Assembly (NCBI GenBank): GCA_021199795.1
Contig: JAJQHJ010000004.1
Location: 295,082 to 359,081 of the forward strand
Origin: Oscillospiraceae bacterium
GTDB lineage: Bacteria; Bacillota; Clostridia; Oscillospirales; Ruminococcaceae
Length of the DNA: 64,000 bases
Direction: 5' to 3'
Below are positions 34,433-43,236 of this stretch, in pieces. How positions within the stretch are numbered: position 1 is the stretch's first letter; each line of letters opens with the position of its first letter. The position numbers and the translations under genes are program-made. A model generated the notes under the pieces. That model was not told the DNA's origin and did not search any database. It saw only the letters and a list, made by a program, of their open reading frames with translations.

Positions 34433-35935
34433 TTATTCAAAATACAAATCCACCCCATTCTTTTCAAAGAACCCAAGTGTACGGTTGAGGCGGAGTCCGG
34501 TGATGACGTGCTTCGAGGTGCCGCGGGAGGCGGTGTAGATTACGGCGGAGCAGTTGCCGGTCAGGTGCTGGAGGTAGGTCTGCTTTATCATCACTTTCAC
34601 AATCCTGTCTTTCGGGACAACCACAGTGTGGAAAGTGTAGAAGCTCGAATAGCGCATGGTGATATAGACGTCGCCCTCGTCGACGCCGTTGACGGCAATG
34701 CCGGTCTTGAAGATGGCAAGAGTCTTGACAATTGTGAGCCAGATTGCAGGAACCTCAGCGACGATAACTCCAACCCTTATAACCGACCGCCAGGACGGGA
34801 ATATCACAAATAGTATAAAGAACGCTGTCAGCGGCAGGAGAGCAAGTGCCAAGGGAGCATAATAGAACATCCAGTAGCTCTGGTAGGTCGGCTTCAGGTC
34901 GAGCTTAGGCTTGTGGTAGACCGATTCTGTGGGAATGTTCGGGAATATCTCAACGACGGTGGAGTTTACCTCCCTCTCCGTCGCTATCGGCATGACGACC
35001 GAGGTCTCGGCACGCCCCGTCTCGCCGTAGCCTGCACAGTCGCAGTGCAGTGATGAAATCCTCAGAAGCTTCGATATGAGATTCTGCCTGAGGTCGACGC
35101 TGTTTATCCTGTCAAGCGAGAGGATGTGCCGGTTTCTCTCAATAAGTCCGCTCTTGATGTATAAGCTGTCCGAGCAGCGGGTGAGGGAATAATTCCAGAA
35201 GTAGAAGATATTCGTCATAAAAGAGACTGCCCAACCTATGATTATGACCACAGAAACGCCAGCCACAACCGGCGGCACAAAGGTGGCGACCCGGTTCACA
35301 ACGTCACTAAGTGTATCCATGATGAGCTGAGCCTCGACCTCTCGGTCAAACATTCTCGATGTCTCGTATAAAAACGCAAGTATTACAACCGTTCCCGAAA
35401 GGGTCGACGACGAAATGAACGAATAGAGAATGAGCCTGACTTTGTTCGGGGTGACAGAGTATCTCAGGCTCTTCGCTCTTGACTTCTTCACCCGGGCATA
35501 GAGCCTGTCGGCGTCGGATTTTCTTAAAGTGAGAGAGATATCGTCTTGAGCCCGGCTTATGGCTTCTGCATTTGTGCCGATAGTGACGGTGCAGGCACCG
35601 AAAAGCTTTAAAAACAGGCTCTGGTTGACGCTCAGGGAGCTTATGGTGTCATAGTAGATGACGTCACAGGTGGAGTAAATCTTGCCCTTGGTGACTGAGA
35701 TCCTTTTGTCGTCGAACCTGACATAAACATGCTCCCACCGCCTCCAGGCGAAGATGAGGATAGCTCCGATAACGAGCAAGTCCATCCACGTACCCATAAG
35801 CCACACCCGAAGCGAATCCACATCAAGGGAAATGGAATAAAGGCTTCTTACAAGAGGGATGATAAGAAGCCAGAAATAGTGTGTGGTGTAGGAAAACAGC
35901 TTTAGTGGGTGCTGTTTGACGGTGCGTTCAGTCAT
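34433..35935 (-). CDS. Membrane protein with bacterial PH (bPH2) domains, YdbT-like
   Basis: 500-residue membrane protein with two or three bPH2 (DUF304) domains: about 65-150 (RISVTKGKIYSTCDVIYYDTIS), about 255-330 (LYIKSGLIERNRHILSLDRI) and about 415-495 (VVVPKDRIVKVMIKQTYLQ), separated by pairs of membrane helices. This is the YdbT layout. In the characterised Bacillus case YdbS/YdbT relate to resistance to an antimicrobial peptide; function here is not shown. It overlaps the preceding YdbS-like gene by 4 bp, so the two form an operon. Confidence 0.88.
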   Translation of the reverse strand: MTERTVKQHPLKLFSYTTHYFWLLIIPLVRSLYSISLDVDSLRVWLMGTWMDLLVIGAILIFAWRRWEHVYVRFDDKRISVTKGKIYSTCDVIYYDTISSLSVNQSLFLKLFGACTVTIGTNAEAISRAQDDISLTLRKSDADRLYARVKKSRAKSLRYSVTPNKVRLILYSFISSSTLSGTVVILAFLYETSRMFDREVEAQLIMDTLSDVVNRVATFVPPVVAGVSVVIIIGWAVSFMTNIFYFWNYSLTRCSDSLYIKSGLIERNRHILSLDRINSVDLRQNLISKLLRISSLHCDCAGYGETGRAETSVVMPIATEREVNSTVVEIFPNIPTESVYHKPKLDLKPTYQSYWMFYYAPLALALLPLTAFFILFVIFPSWRSVIRVGVIVAEVPAIWLTIVKTLAIFKTGIAVNGVDEGDVYITMRYSSFYTFHTVVVPKDRIVKVMIKQTYLQHLTGNCSAVIYTASRGTSKHVITGLRLNRTLGFFEKNGVDLYFE

Positions 35936-36363
35936 GGTTTAGCCCTCATTAATTCCTCAATTTCCCTCACGTCGTTGAGCCCGAGAAACGGCAAGACCAT
36001 AGTTCCTCCCATTGCTCTTAAAATCACGAAATTGAGCCCTGTGTATTTTGAGAGGAATGTCGTGATGGTTGAGGCATATTGGATTGCGTCCGCTTTCATG
36101 TGGTGGCGTTTGACGTAGACTATGCCGGTTTTCATCGAAATGTCGGTGGGGGAAATGTATATAACGGTGCGCGAAAAATAAGCCGGCAGAAGTACTGCCG
36201 AAAATAAGATTGCCGCAAGCCAGAATAAACAGAGAAGCAAAGTCATAATAATTCTGTAGTTGGACAAATACCCTACGACTATTATCGTGAGAAGTATTGC
36301 CAGAACTACTATCGCGACATCTATAACGATAAGTGCCGCTCTTTTCGGTTGATATTTTCGCAT
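35932..36363 (-). CDS. Membrane protein with one bPH2 domain, YdbS-like
   Basis: 143-residue protein with two N-terminal membrane helices (about 10-31 and 38-60) and one bPH2 domain (TDISMKTGIVYVKRHHMKAD, then IQYASTITTFL). ATG at 36363 has no good ribosome binding site, and the start of the divergent symporter gene lies only 10 bp away, so any promoter must lie inside that gene and the 5' ends of the two transcripts overlap. Partner of the YdbT-like protein that follows. Confidence 0.85.
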   Translation of the reverse strand: MRKYQPKRAALIVIDVAIVVLAILLTIIVVGYLSNYRIIMTLLLCLFWLAAILFSAVLLPAYFSRTVIYISPTDISMKTGIVYVKRHHMKADAIQYASTITTFLSKYTGLNFVILRAMGGTMVLPFLGLNDVREIEELMRAKP

Positions 36364-36373
36364 GGGAGGAATT

Positions 36374-37663
36374 ATGCCCTTTCTTGATAAGCTTTCAGAC
36401 CTTGTGTGGAGTCTGCCGACGGTTTTTTTAATAATTGCCGTCGGAATTTATTATACTATTTGTTTACACTTTCCGCAAGTGCGGTGTTTCGGACAGATGC
36501 TTTCGGTTGTCCGCAAAAGCTTCTCGGGAGACGGCGAAAACCGTTTTCGTGTGCTCTCAACTGCTCTCGCCGCAACTGTTGGGACGGGGAGCGTTGCCGG
36601 GGTCGCCACTGCCATAACCCTGGGCGGCTCGGGAGCAATCTTCTGGCTATGGGTGTCGGCGTTCCTTGGAATGGCGGTCTCGTTTGCTGAGGGCGTCTTA
36701 AGTATAGAATATCGCAACTGCGATGGCAAAAAAGGCGGAATAATGTATGCTATCCGTGACGGAATGGGCGAGAATTTCCTCTCAAAGCTCTATGCTTTCT
36801 TCACTGTCCTGGCATCATTCGGGATGGGAGGGATGGTTCAGTCAAACTCCGCCGCAGAAGCTATTAATTCAGAATCGGGGATAAGCACCGCCGCAGTCGG
36901 ATTGGTTCTAGCACTTCTCACTGCCGCCTGCCTTTTTTCGGGGCACGATTTCACCGGTCGGGTATCTGGGGTTATGATGCCCATCCTGACGGTTATATAC
37001 ATATTCACTGTCACGGCGGTTATAGTCGCGAATTTCAGGAAGCTTCCGGAGGTTTTCTCGGATATCTTCCGTTCTGCTTTTGGACTTAAACCTGTAGCCG
37101 GCGCGGCTGTCGGGATTTCTGTTAAAGAAGCCGTGAGTGTCGGCTTCAAGCGGGGGATATTTTCAAACGAAGCAGGCTTGGGAACCACAGCCGCAATCCA
37201 CTCGGAAAGCGGCTTAAGTCCACGTGAGCAGGGACTCATGAACATGTTCGAGGTGATAACAGACACTTTCGTCATCTGCACCCTGACGGCACTTGCGATA
37301 CTTTCATCTGGTGCCACTGAAACCGGTCTTGACGGGACGCAGCTGGTATCAGCAGCATGTGAAAGCGTTTTCGGGAGCATTTCCGGAACGGTAATCTCCC
37401 TATGCACCGCTGGCTTCGCCACCGCAACCATAGTTGGCTGGTCGAAAATAGGTCTTTCCGCCGCGGAATATCTCTCAGAAAAGACGGTCACGCTCTATAA
37501 ACTTGCTCTCACCCTTGCCGTCTTCACCGGAGCCGTCGTCAGCCTTTCTGCGGCATGGAAAATAAGCGATATCTTCAACGGGCTGATGGTGTTCCCGTGT
37601 GTGGGAGCGTTGATTGTGCTCAGGAAAGCAATAATTTATCAAACATCTCCGCACACGCAATAG
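36374..37663 (+). CDS. Sodium:alanine symporter (AGCS family)
   Basis: 429-residue transporter of about 10-11 helices, importing alanine or glycine with sodium. ATG at 36374 with GGGAGG 4 bp upstream; an earlier ATG in frame overlaps this site. Family signatures: ALAATVGTGSVAGVATAI, GAIFWLWVSAFLGMAVSFAE, KRGIFSNEAGLGTTAAIHS. It is divergent from the bPH2 genes with only 10 bp between start codons, and its 3' end overlaps the convergent oxidoreductase gene by 44 bp. Confidence 0.94.
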   Translation: MPFLDKLSDLVWSLPTVFLIIAVGIYYTICLHFPQVRCFGQMLSVVRKSFSGDGENRFRVLSTALAATVGTGSVAGVATAITLGGSGAIFWLWVSAFLGMAVSFAEGVLSIEYRNCDGKKGGIMYAIRDGMGENFLSKLYAFFTVLASFGMGGMVQSNSAAEAINSESGISTAAVGLVLALLTAACLFSGHDFTGRVSGVMMPILTVIYIFTVTAVIVANFRKLPEVFSDIFRSAFGLKPVAGAAVGISVKEAVSVGFKRGIFSNEAGLGTTAAIHSESGLSPREQGLMNMFEVITDTFVICTLTALAILSSGATETGLDGTQLVSAACESVFGSISGTVISLCTAGFATATIVGWSKIGLSAAEYLSEKTVTLYKLALTLAVFTGAVVSLSAAWKISDIFNGLMVFPCVGALIVLRKAIIYQTSPHTQ

Positions 37664-38582
37664 TCAACCCATGCGGCACAGTCTCGCTTTCGATTTTTCC
37701 GGATTTAATGCACCTGATAACCTCTTCGGTCTCATAGACGAACCCGTTCTCTGTGACATCGTCCTTGAAGCTGTCTATGAGCTCGAAATTGGCGTCGTAA
37801 AGATAGCAATCGGTAGCAAAATGCGGTCTCGGAATTTCAAGCTTGCCGTTTGAGCCGTAGATAACAATCTTCTCATCCAGCTTGGCTAAGAAAGTGCTCT
37901 CGCAGACGGCAAGACAATCCCGAGCCCCATCTTTCGGGAAATTGAGTAGAATATGGTCTGTCAGGTCAACCCCATCATCAGTCTTGACAGCATGAGCCGA
38001 AATAACCTCGGCGGGTCTGTCGATAAGGAAAGTCAGGATTTCATAGTCATATACGGTCAGGTCAAACGCCGCACCGCCGCCAAGAGCCTTGCAGTAGTAG
38101 CGATTAAATGGGTTCTCCTCAGCCTTGAAGCCTATAGCGGAGGTGGCGTAGATTGGCTCGCCAATCCGACCAGACTGAATCCACTCTCTGGCTTTCACTA
38201 CAGCCGGCAGGAATCTTGACCACATAGCCTCCATGGCGAAAACCTTTTTATTTTCAGCAATTGAAAATACTTCTCTTGCATCTTTGCTGTTAAGGAACAT
38301 CGCCTTTTCGCATAAGACCGGAACCCCGGCTTCAATGCAGAGTTTACTCAGCTCATAGTGCGCATTAGAAGTCGCTGCGATATAGACGCAGTCGGGCTTG
38401 ACAGCTTCAAGTATTTCAGAGTAGCTGTCGAAATATTCGGGAATCCCATTTCTCTCAGCGAAATCTTTTTCTCTGCCGGTCTGACTGGCAACTGCGACCA
38501 CTTCGGCGTTATCTATTCTTCTCACGCAATCACAAAACTTGTTTGCGATGTGCCCGGCACCCATGATGGCAAATCTGAACAT
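37620..38582 (-). CDS. Gfo/Idh/MocA family oxidoreductase
   Basis: 320-residue NAD(P)-dependent sugar-type dehydrogenase. N-terminal Rossmann motif FAIMGAGHIANKF, the family's EKP motif appears as CEKAM with the catalytic Lys kept, and GGGAAFDLTVYDYEIL contains the D/H-type substrate segment (dihydrodiol dehydrogenase-like subgroup). Substrate unknown. ATG at 38582 after GGAGGAAA. It follows dut by 12 bp in the same direction and overlaps the convergent symporter gene. Confidence 0.92.
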   Translation of the reverse strand: MFRFAIMGAGHIANKFCDCVRRIDNAEVVAVASQTGREKDFAERNGIPEYFDSYSEILEAVKPDCVYIAATSNAHYELSKLCIEAGVPVLCEKAMFLNSKDAREVFSIAENKKVFAMEAMWSRFLPAVVKAREWIQSGRIGEPIYATSAIGFKAEENPFNRYYCKALGGGAAFDLTVYDYEILTFLIDRPAEVISAHAVKTDDGVDLTDHILLNFPKDGARDCLAVCESTFLAKLDEKIVIYGSNGKLEIPRPHFATDCYLYDANFELIDSFKDDVTENGFVYETEEVIRCIKSGKIESETVPHGLTIACAEMFDKLLLS

Positions 38583-38594
38583 AGCGTTTCCTCC

Positions 38595-39047
38595 TTAAAT
38601 TCTTCCGGTTGAGCCGAAGCCGCCCGAGCGTTCGCTTTCTGGCAGCTCATTTGCCTCAGTAACAGTGCATGTCGGCACAAATAGCGGGACAAGCTGGGCA
38701 AACCGTTCACCCGGCTCAAAGGTATAATCCTCGCTTCCGTGATTTATGATTGGGACTAAGATCTCACCCCTGTAATCAGAGTCGATAACCCCGACCGAAT
38801 TGGCAAGCGTCAGCCCGTGCTTTCTTCCCAAACTTGAGCGGATTATAACCAGCATGACGACATTTCCGCCCGATAAGTCCGGGCAGACCGCAATCCCGCA
38901 GGGGACAGTCACAATCTCGCCGACGGGAATAGTCAAGGGCTCGTCTATGCAGGCGTGCAAATCAAGCCCGGCACTCAGCTGAGTTGCCGCAGCCGGCAGA
39001 ATCGCACCCGGGCGAAGCTTCTTTATTTGCAGGTTTAAATCTGGCAT
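38595..39047 (-). CDS. dut: dUTP diphosphatase
   Basis: Hydrolyses dUTP to dUMP and PPi, keeping uracil out of DNA; trimeric, 150 residues. ATG at 39047 (MPDLNLQIKKL) after GGAG. Motifs 1-5 are present: AGLDLHA, IIRSSLGRKHG, GVIDSDYRGEI with the catalytic Asp, ERFAQLV, and the C-terminal arm RSGGFGSTGR. Two bp separate its start from the stop of the U32 gene; the Gfo/Idh gene follows. Confidence 0.96.
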   Translation of the reverse strand: MPDLNLQIKKLRPGAILPAAATQLSAGLDLHACIDEPLTIPVGEIVTVPCGIAVCPDLSGGNVVMLVIIRSSLGRKHGLTLANSVGVIDSDYRGEILVPIINHGSEDYTFEPGERFAQLVPLFVPTCTVTEANELPESERSGGFGSTGRI

Positions 39048-39048
39048 T

Positions 39049-41130
39049 TCATTGCACTCCTCTGAAATAGAGTCCGTTTGTATATTCTTTCCCATCCCGG
39101 CGGGAAATTCCGGATTTATAGTCTTCTAAGACTGCTCTGACCTCTTCCGGGCTCTCGTCTGTGAACATGAGTATTCCGAAATCGATGTTGAAGTAGCCCT
39201 GCTTGTCGGGAAGATAGAGGGTTTTCGAGTTCAGGAGCTCGTTATAGTCCTCACTCTCATGCATCCGGCACCTGACTGGGAATACGGTTCCCGTTCTGTC
39301 GGTGAGACTGTGGGAGCAGGCTTTACAGCCGGTCTCTGCCTTGATGGGGCAGTTCGCCATCACCATAAGCGGCAGCCTGCCATAGAGGATGGCACCCTTG
39401 GGGACGACTGTCCTGATGCCTGAAAGCTGTGCGGCTTTTAATTCAAACGAAAGCGTCAGAGCCTTGATCCCGTCAAGGGCGTATTCGTCCGAAGAAAGCG
39501 AGTTAGTTATATTGAGCCCGAAGCCACCGACCACGTCGAAGCCAAGTCTTTCTAGCATCCGGATATATCCCGAATTTGTCGCCATAGCCGTTTCAAATCC
39601 AAGAGCTTTTGCGGCTTTCAGATCAGCTTCAACCTTTTCAGCATGAAGAGTGAACCGTGGAGGCGAAAGTATCGCCTTTTTCGGGTCAAAGCCAGAGTTT
39701 ATATAGTCCTCCGCCAGCGGCAGGGGGATTATAACTCTGTCGAAGTCGATAAGCTCAAGCTGTGAAAGCTTTTCGACCGAAACCCAATATGTGATCGGCT
39801 TTTTCGGCTTACCGGAAATCTCGGGGAGATAGTCCGCCGGGGTGAAATCTTTCCTTAAGGTCAGCCTTTCCTGCCTCAGGCTGTCGAGAGCTTCCACTGC
39901 CTGCCGCCTGAGTGAATTGAGCTCCGAAAGCGGGAGCATGAGACCCTCGTCTATTTCAGCCGTGATTTCTCCCGGACGGTAGAGTGTTCCGCCAAGCTTC
40001 CCCAGCTGCGAAACTGCGGCTTCCACGCTCAGTGGACGGTTTATCGCCTCCTGCGGAACGGCTCCCGGAATGGTGACCCGCTCTGTGCCGTCGGTGGCGG
40101 TTAAAACTGCATTTTCGCCACGTCTGACGGTAAGCTTCATCGAGAGCATGAACCTTGGGTATTCGGATTTATATTTTTCATGGATCTGCGTGAGTGATGC
40201 TGTCATGTCGGTGACGTCTTCATATGAACGTGCCCCGAACATGCTCCCGTCGCGTCTACCTTGGAAGTAGCCGTCTGTAAAGCCGCTTCGCGAGAATGCA
40301 GACCTTAAGAGCTCATAGTCATACTCTTCACCTTGAAGAGCTGCCCTGAACTCGCCTGTTGCGGCGGAGACATACTCCGGTCGCTTCATTCTGCCCTCTA
40401 TCTTAAGAGACGATACGCCCATATTCTGTAGCTCTTCGGCGTCGTTTATAAGTGTCAGGTCTTTTAAAGAAAGAGCGTATTTATCGCGAGGCTTGCCTAT
40501 AGAAGAAAAAGGGAGCCTGCAAGCTCCCGCACAAAGCCCTCTGTTTGCCGAGCGAGAGCCGATCATCGCACTCAGGTAGCACTGCCCCGAGACGGACATG
40601 CAAAGTGCTCCGTGGACGAAAATTTCCGTCTCCACTCCCAGCTCCGACAGTTTCATAATAGTTTCCCGGTCAAGCTCTCTTGACAAAACGACCCGGCTGT
40701 AGCCGTGACCCTGAGCCCACAGGACGCCGTCAGCAAAGTGAAGAGTCATCTGGGTTGAGGCGTGAAGCGGCATTTCCGGGCAGGATTCAAGGACGATTCT
40801 TTCAACAGCCCTGTCCTGAACGATGAGTCCGTCGATTCCAGCTTCGCAGGCAAATCTGATTTCATCCGCTAGGAGCTCAATTTCGCTGTCAAAAACTGCG
40901 ATGTTTATAGCCTGGTAAATCTTAACGCCACGGCGGTGACATTCCTTGGCAGCCTCTATGATATCTTCGTGGGAGAAGTTCTCGGCGTTCTGCCGGGCAG
41001 AGAAAAGTCTTCCTCCGATATATACGGCATCGCACCCGGCTTTAAGAGCCGAATAAAGCGACTCCATGCTTCCGCAGGGAGCCAGAAGCTCCGGCTTGGT
41101 GTTTTGTTTATGTGTAGGTGTAGGTGTCAT
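39049..41130 (-). CDS. U32 family protein (RlhA-like, with DUF3656-type region)
   Basis: 693-residue protein. The N-terminal barrel (LLAPCGSMESLYSALKAGCD, IGGRLFSARQ) and the U32 signature EIFVHGALCMSVSGQCYLSA, then ANRGLCAGACR, with its conserved cysteines are intact; TGCKACSHSLTDRTG near residue 610 adds further Cys. Long members with this architecture include the 23S rRNA hydroxylase RlhA; older annotation is 'collagenase-like peptidase'. I favour an RNA-modifying Fe-S type enzyme but this is inferred. The ATG at 41130 shares one base with the zapA stop, so it is translationally coupled to it. Confidence 0.9.
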   Translation of the reverse strand: MTPTPTHKQNTKPELLAPCGSMESLYSALKAGCDAVYIGGRLFSARQNAENFSHEDIIEAAKECHRRGVKIYQAINIAVFDSEIELLADEIRFACEAGIDGLIVQDRAVERIVLESCPEMPLHASTQMTLHFADGVLWAQGHGYSRVVLSRELDRETIMKLSELGVETEIFVHGALCMSVSGQCYLSAMIGSRSANRGLCAGACRLPFSSIGKPRDKYALSLKDLTLINDAEELQNMGVSSLKIEGRMKRPEYVSAATGEFRAALQGEEYDYELLRSAFSRSGFTDGYFQGRRDGSMFGARSYEDVTDMTASLTQIHEKYKSEYPRFMLSMKLTVRRGENAVLTATDGTERVTIPGAVPQEAINRPLSVEAAVSQLGKLGGTLYRPGEITAEIDEGLMLPLSELNSLRRQAVEALDSLRQERLTLRKDFTPADYLPEISGKPKKPITYWVSVEKLSQLELIDFDRVIIPLPLAEDYINSGFDPKKAILSPPRFTLHAEKVEADLKAAKALGFETAMATNSGYIRMLERLGFDVVGGFGLNITNSLSSDEYALDGIKALTLSFELKAAQLSGIRTVVPKGAILYGRLPLMVMANCPIKAETGCKACSHSLTDRTGTVFPVRCRMHESEDYNELLNSKTLYLPDKQGYFNIDFGILMFTDESPEEVRAVLEDYKSGISRRDGKEYTNGLYFRGVQ

Positions 41131-41486
41131 CAGAATAGTTTTGTGTCGTTAAGCTTCTTTTCGAGTTCTTCAATCCGCTTCTTGAGCTGGGCTATTTCGC
41201 GCTTGGCGGCGTCGTAGCTCTGCTTGGAACGGTTTGCCGTTGTGACATACTCGCCGAGCTGATAGCGCATACTGTCCTCGTTTTCGGAAGCTTTCTGCGC
41301 TTCATCCATTGCATCCAACGCCGACAAAATAGCGACGTCAATGCCCGATAGCGTGTTCTTGACGGCAAGCATGGAGTTCATCTGTGCATCAAGCTTCTCC
41401 GCGAGAGCCTGGGTATACTCAGGCGAATTCTCTGTCACAAGTGTGTACTCTCTACCGATTATTCTGACCTTGACTCTGTTTTCCAT
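41130..41486 (-). CDS. zapA: Cell division protein ZapA-like
   Basis: 118-residue FtsZ-ring stabiliser: N-terminal ZapA core (RVKVRIIGREYTLVTE) and C-terminal coiled coil (about 75-115, KREIAQLKKRIEELEKKLND). ATG at 41486 after GGAGG. Upstream neighbour zapA and downstream U32 gene is a common Clostridia arrangement. Confidence 0.93.
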   Translation of the reverse strand: MENRVKVRIIGREYTLVTENSPEYTQALAEKLDAQMNSMLAVKNTLSGIDVAILSALDAMDEAQKASENEDSMRYQLGEYVTTANRSKQSYDAAKREIAQLKKRIEELEKKLNDTKLF

Positions 41487-41495
41487 GATTGCCTC

Positions 41496-42449
41496 CTATT
41501 CCTCCAGCACCGACGTTAGTCCGAAATATTCCTGAATCTCTGCCGCGGCGTCTTCATCCAGAACGAAATAGCCGCTTGAGTTCCATTCGCCTCTTGGCAT
41601 ACGGTATGTCGCGGGGGATGAAGCATTTTCAAGCATAAATTCGTAGGCGTTGCGGACACTTGCGAACGTTTTTGAAGTGATATCGGTGTCGGAATTATTG
41701 TAGATGGTGTTGAAGATGTTCTGAATGTTTGTCTTCATATTGTCGGCGTTGGTGTCGAATGCGTCGTTGATGAGTGCGACCGCAATCTCGCCGATGACCT
41801 GAACCCTCGTCTGCTCGCCGTTTGAGTAAAGGGGATAGGTGACGATTCTTCTTATGTCGTCGCCCCAGAGGGTGCGGTTTGAGTTTCCTGCCGAGAAGCT
41901 TGTGAGGTCTCCCGAGGTCTCATCCTTATAGTAGAGGTCTTCCGGGAAGACGTAGCTGGTCATTCCTCCGGTGTACTCAACGAGCTCAGCCCAGCCGTCG
42001 TTTGTGATTTTGATATACTTGTCGCAGGTTATACCGTAGGCGTTCTCAACGGCAGTCTTAAGATAGCTCATTCCGCCTGTGTCGAAGAGAGCTTCAATCG
42101 TTCCGCTTGAGGAATCGACAGTGGAAAGAGTATACTTGGAAACGGGGACAATGGCTATTGTGCCATCCTGCGGGTTGACCCTAAGAAGCACTATTGCGTT
42201 TATCTCCTGGCCGTCAGCTCCGACGAAAAGAATTGTTTCCGTAGCCTCAGAATAGTCGACCGTTTCCTCCTCGTCGTCAGAATCGCTGCCACTTTCGGCG
42301 GCTTCTGCTTCAAGAGCGGGCTGGGTTACGAATATATCCAAAAGTGTCACGGCGGCAAAGCCGAATATAACAAGGCAGATGAGCATGGTTGCCAAATACA
42401 TTATTACAACCGATGCCTGGGATGAATTTTTCTTTTTTATACAGACCAC
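41496..42449 (-). CDS. Divergent LytR-CpsA-Psr-like membrane protein
   Basis: 317-residue protein with a membrane helix at about 16-38 and an acidic linker. The region from about 72 follows the LCP pattern (ETILFVGADGQEINAIVLLR, TGGMSYLKTAVENAYGI, CDKYIKITNDGWAELVEYTG), but the catalytic SIPRD stretch reads VPVSKY and the later R-x-R-(x)-D/R-Q cluster is not seen, so ligase activity is doubtful. The start (GTG at 42449) is uncertain because the ribosome binding site is poor. It lies just upstream of zapA. Confidence 0.68.
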   Translation of the reverse strand: MVCIKKKNSSQASVVIMYLATMLICLVIFGFAAVTLLDIFVTQPALEAEAAESGSDSDDEEETVDYSEATETILFVGADGQEINAIVLLRVNPQDGTIAIVPVSKYTLSTVDSSSGTIEALFDTGGMSYLKTAVENAYGITCDKYIKITNDGWAELVEYTGGMTSYVFPEDLYYKDETSGDLTSFSAGNSNRTLWGDDIRRIVTYPLYSNGEQTRVQVIGEIAVALINDAFDTNADNMKTNIQNIFNTIYNNSDTDITSKTFASVRNAYEFMLENASSPATYRMPRGEWNSSGYFVLDEDAAAEIQEYFGLTSVLEE

Positions 42450-42541
42450 CGTCTTTCTTATAAAAACATGTCGGAATTATTTCGACCGAATCTGCTATTG
42501 CAATTTGCGCCCGGATGTCTTATAATACAAGTAATAACAGT

Positions 42542-43108
42542 TCAGATGTTGAAAAAGTCACAGTTGTTTATGTCTATGATGTCGAGCTCCAGACCCTGGC
42601 GTCTGGCTTCTCTTATTGTATTCCCGGTGCCGCTCTTATAGTCGCTCACAACACCGATTAATCTGTTTGAATGGTCGACCATGAGCCGGTTGCGGATGTG
42701 GAAGCAAGCCTGGAAGTAGTCCTCAGAAAGGTAATACATTTCGTCGCAGCCCTGCCTGACGGTTCCGTATTCATAGATATCGACACCCTGTAAAAGGTCG
42801 AATTCACTTCTGTAGGGAGATATACCGATCATCTTAAGATTAAGCTCGGGTCTGCTCTTTTTCAGGGCATAGATTGCTCTACCACCCCAGATGTCGACCC
42901 CACGCGCCATTCCGCAGATAAACGTTCTGTAGCCGTCGTCGATGGCGTCATAGATGCGCTGGATGAACATCGACATCAGCATTCGCATCCTGATTTCGTC
43001 GTCATGGAAAGGAATCTTTTCCGGGCGATGACCTGTGAAGCAGGCGGCGTGCGCCCGGTCGGTTATAATGGTCGGATTGTAATCGTAAACTATTTGTTCT
43101 TTTTTCAT
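42542..43108 (-). CDS. DUF1273/YpsA-like SLOG-fold protein
   Basis: 188-residue protein of the SLOG superfamily (related to DprA/LOG nucleotide-binding folds). ATG at 43108 (MKKEQIVYDYNPT) with GAGGGA upstream; longer readings run through the promoter. Motifs: CFTGHRPEKIP, FICGMARGVDIWGGRAI and VSDYKSGTGNTIREARRQG. YpsA homologues influence cell division and growth in Firmicutes, and the neighbourhood (zapA, LCP-like, alr) agrees, but the ligand is unknown. Confidence 0.87.
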   Translation of the reverse strand: MKKEQIVYDYNPTIITDRAHAACFTGHRPEKIPFHDDEIRMRMLMSMFIQRIYDAIDDGYRTFICGMARGVDIWGGRAIYALKKSRPELNLKMIGISPYRSEFDLLQGVDIYEYGTVRQGCDEMYYLSEDYFQACFHIRNRLMVDHSNRLIGVVSDYKSGTGNTIREARRQGLELDIIDINNCDFFNI

Positions 43109-43136
43109 ATTTCCCTCACTCACAACACTTATAAAA

Positions 43137-43165
43137 ATCATACCATAATACCGTTCTTTTTGCAA
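43137..43165 (-). promoter_or_regulatory. Promoter of the DUF1273 gene
   Basis: Minus strand TTGCAA (43165-43160), 17 bp, TATGAT (43142-43137). Confidence 0.7.
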
Positions 43166-43236
43166 GTAAATTGCGGAAATTCTTTTAAAAAGTCGGCGTA
43201 CACGTAGCTGAGTTTCCAAGGAGGAAGCATAGATAA

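Noticed and set aside
36838..37491. 217-codon minus-strand ORF opposite the AGCS symporter
   Set aside because: The plus-strand frame has clear family motifs; the opposite frame does not and lacks a start site.
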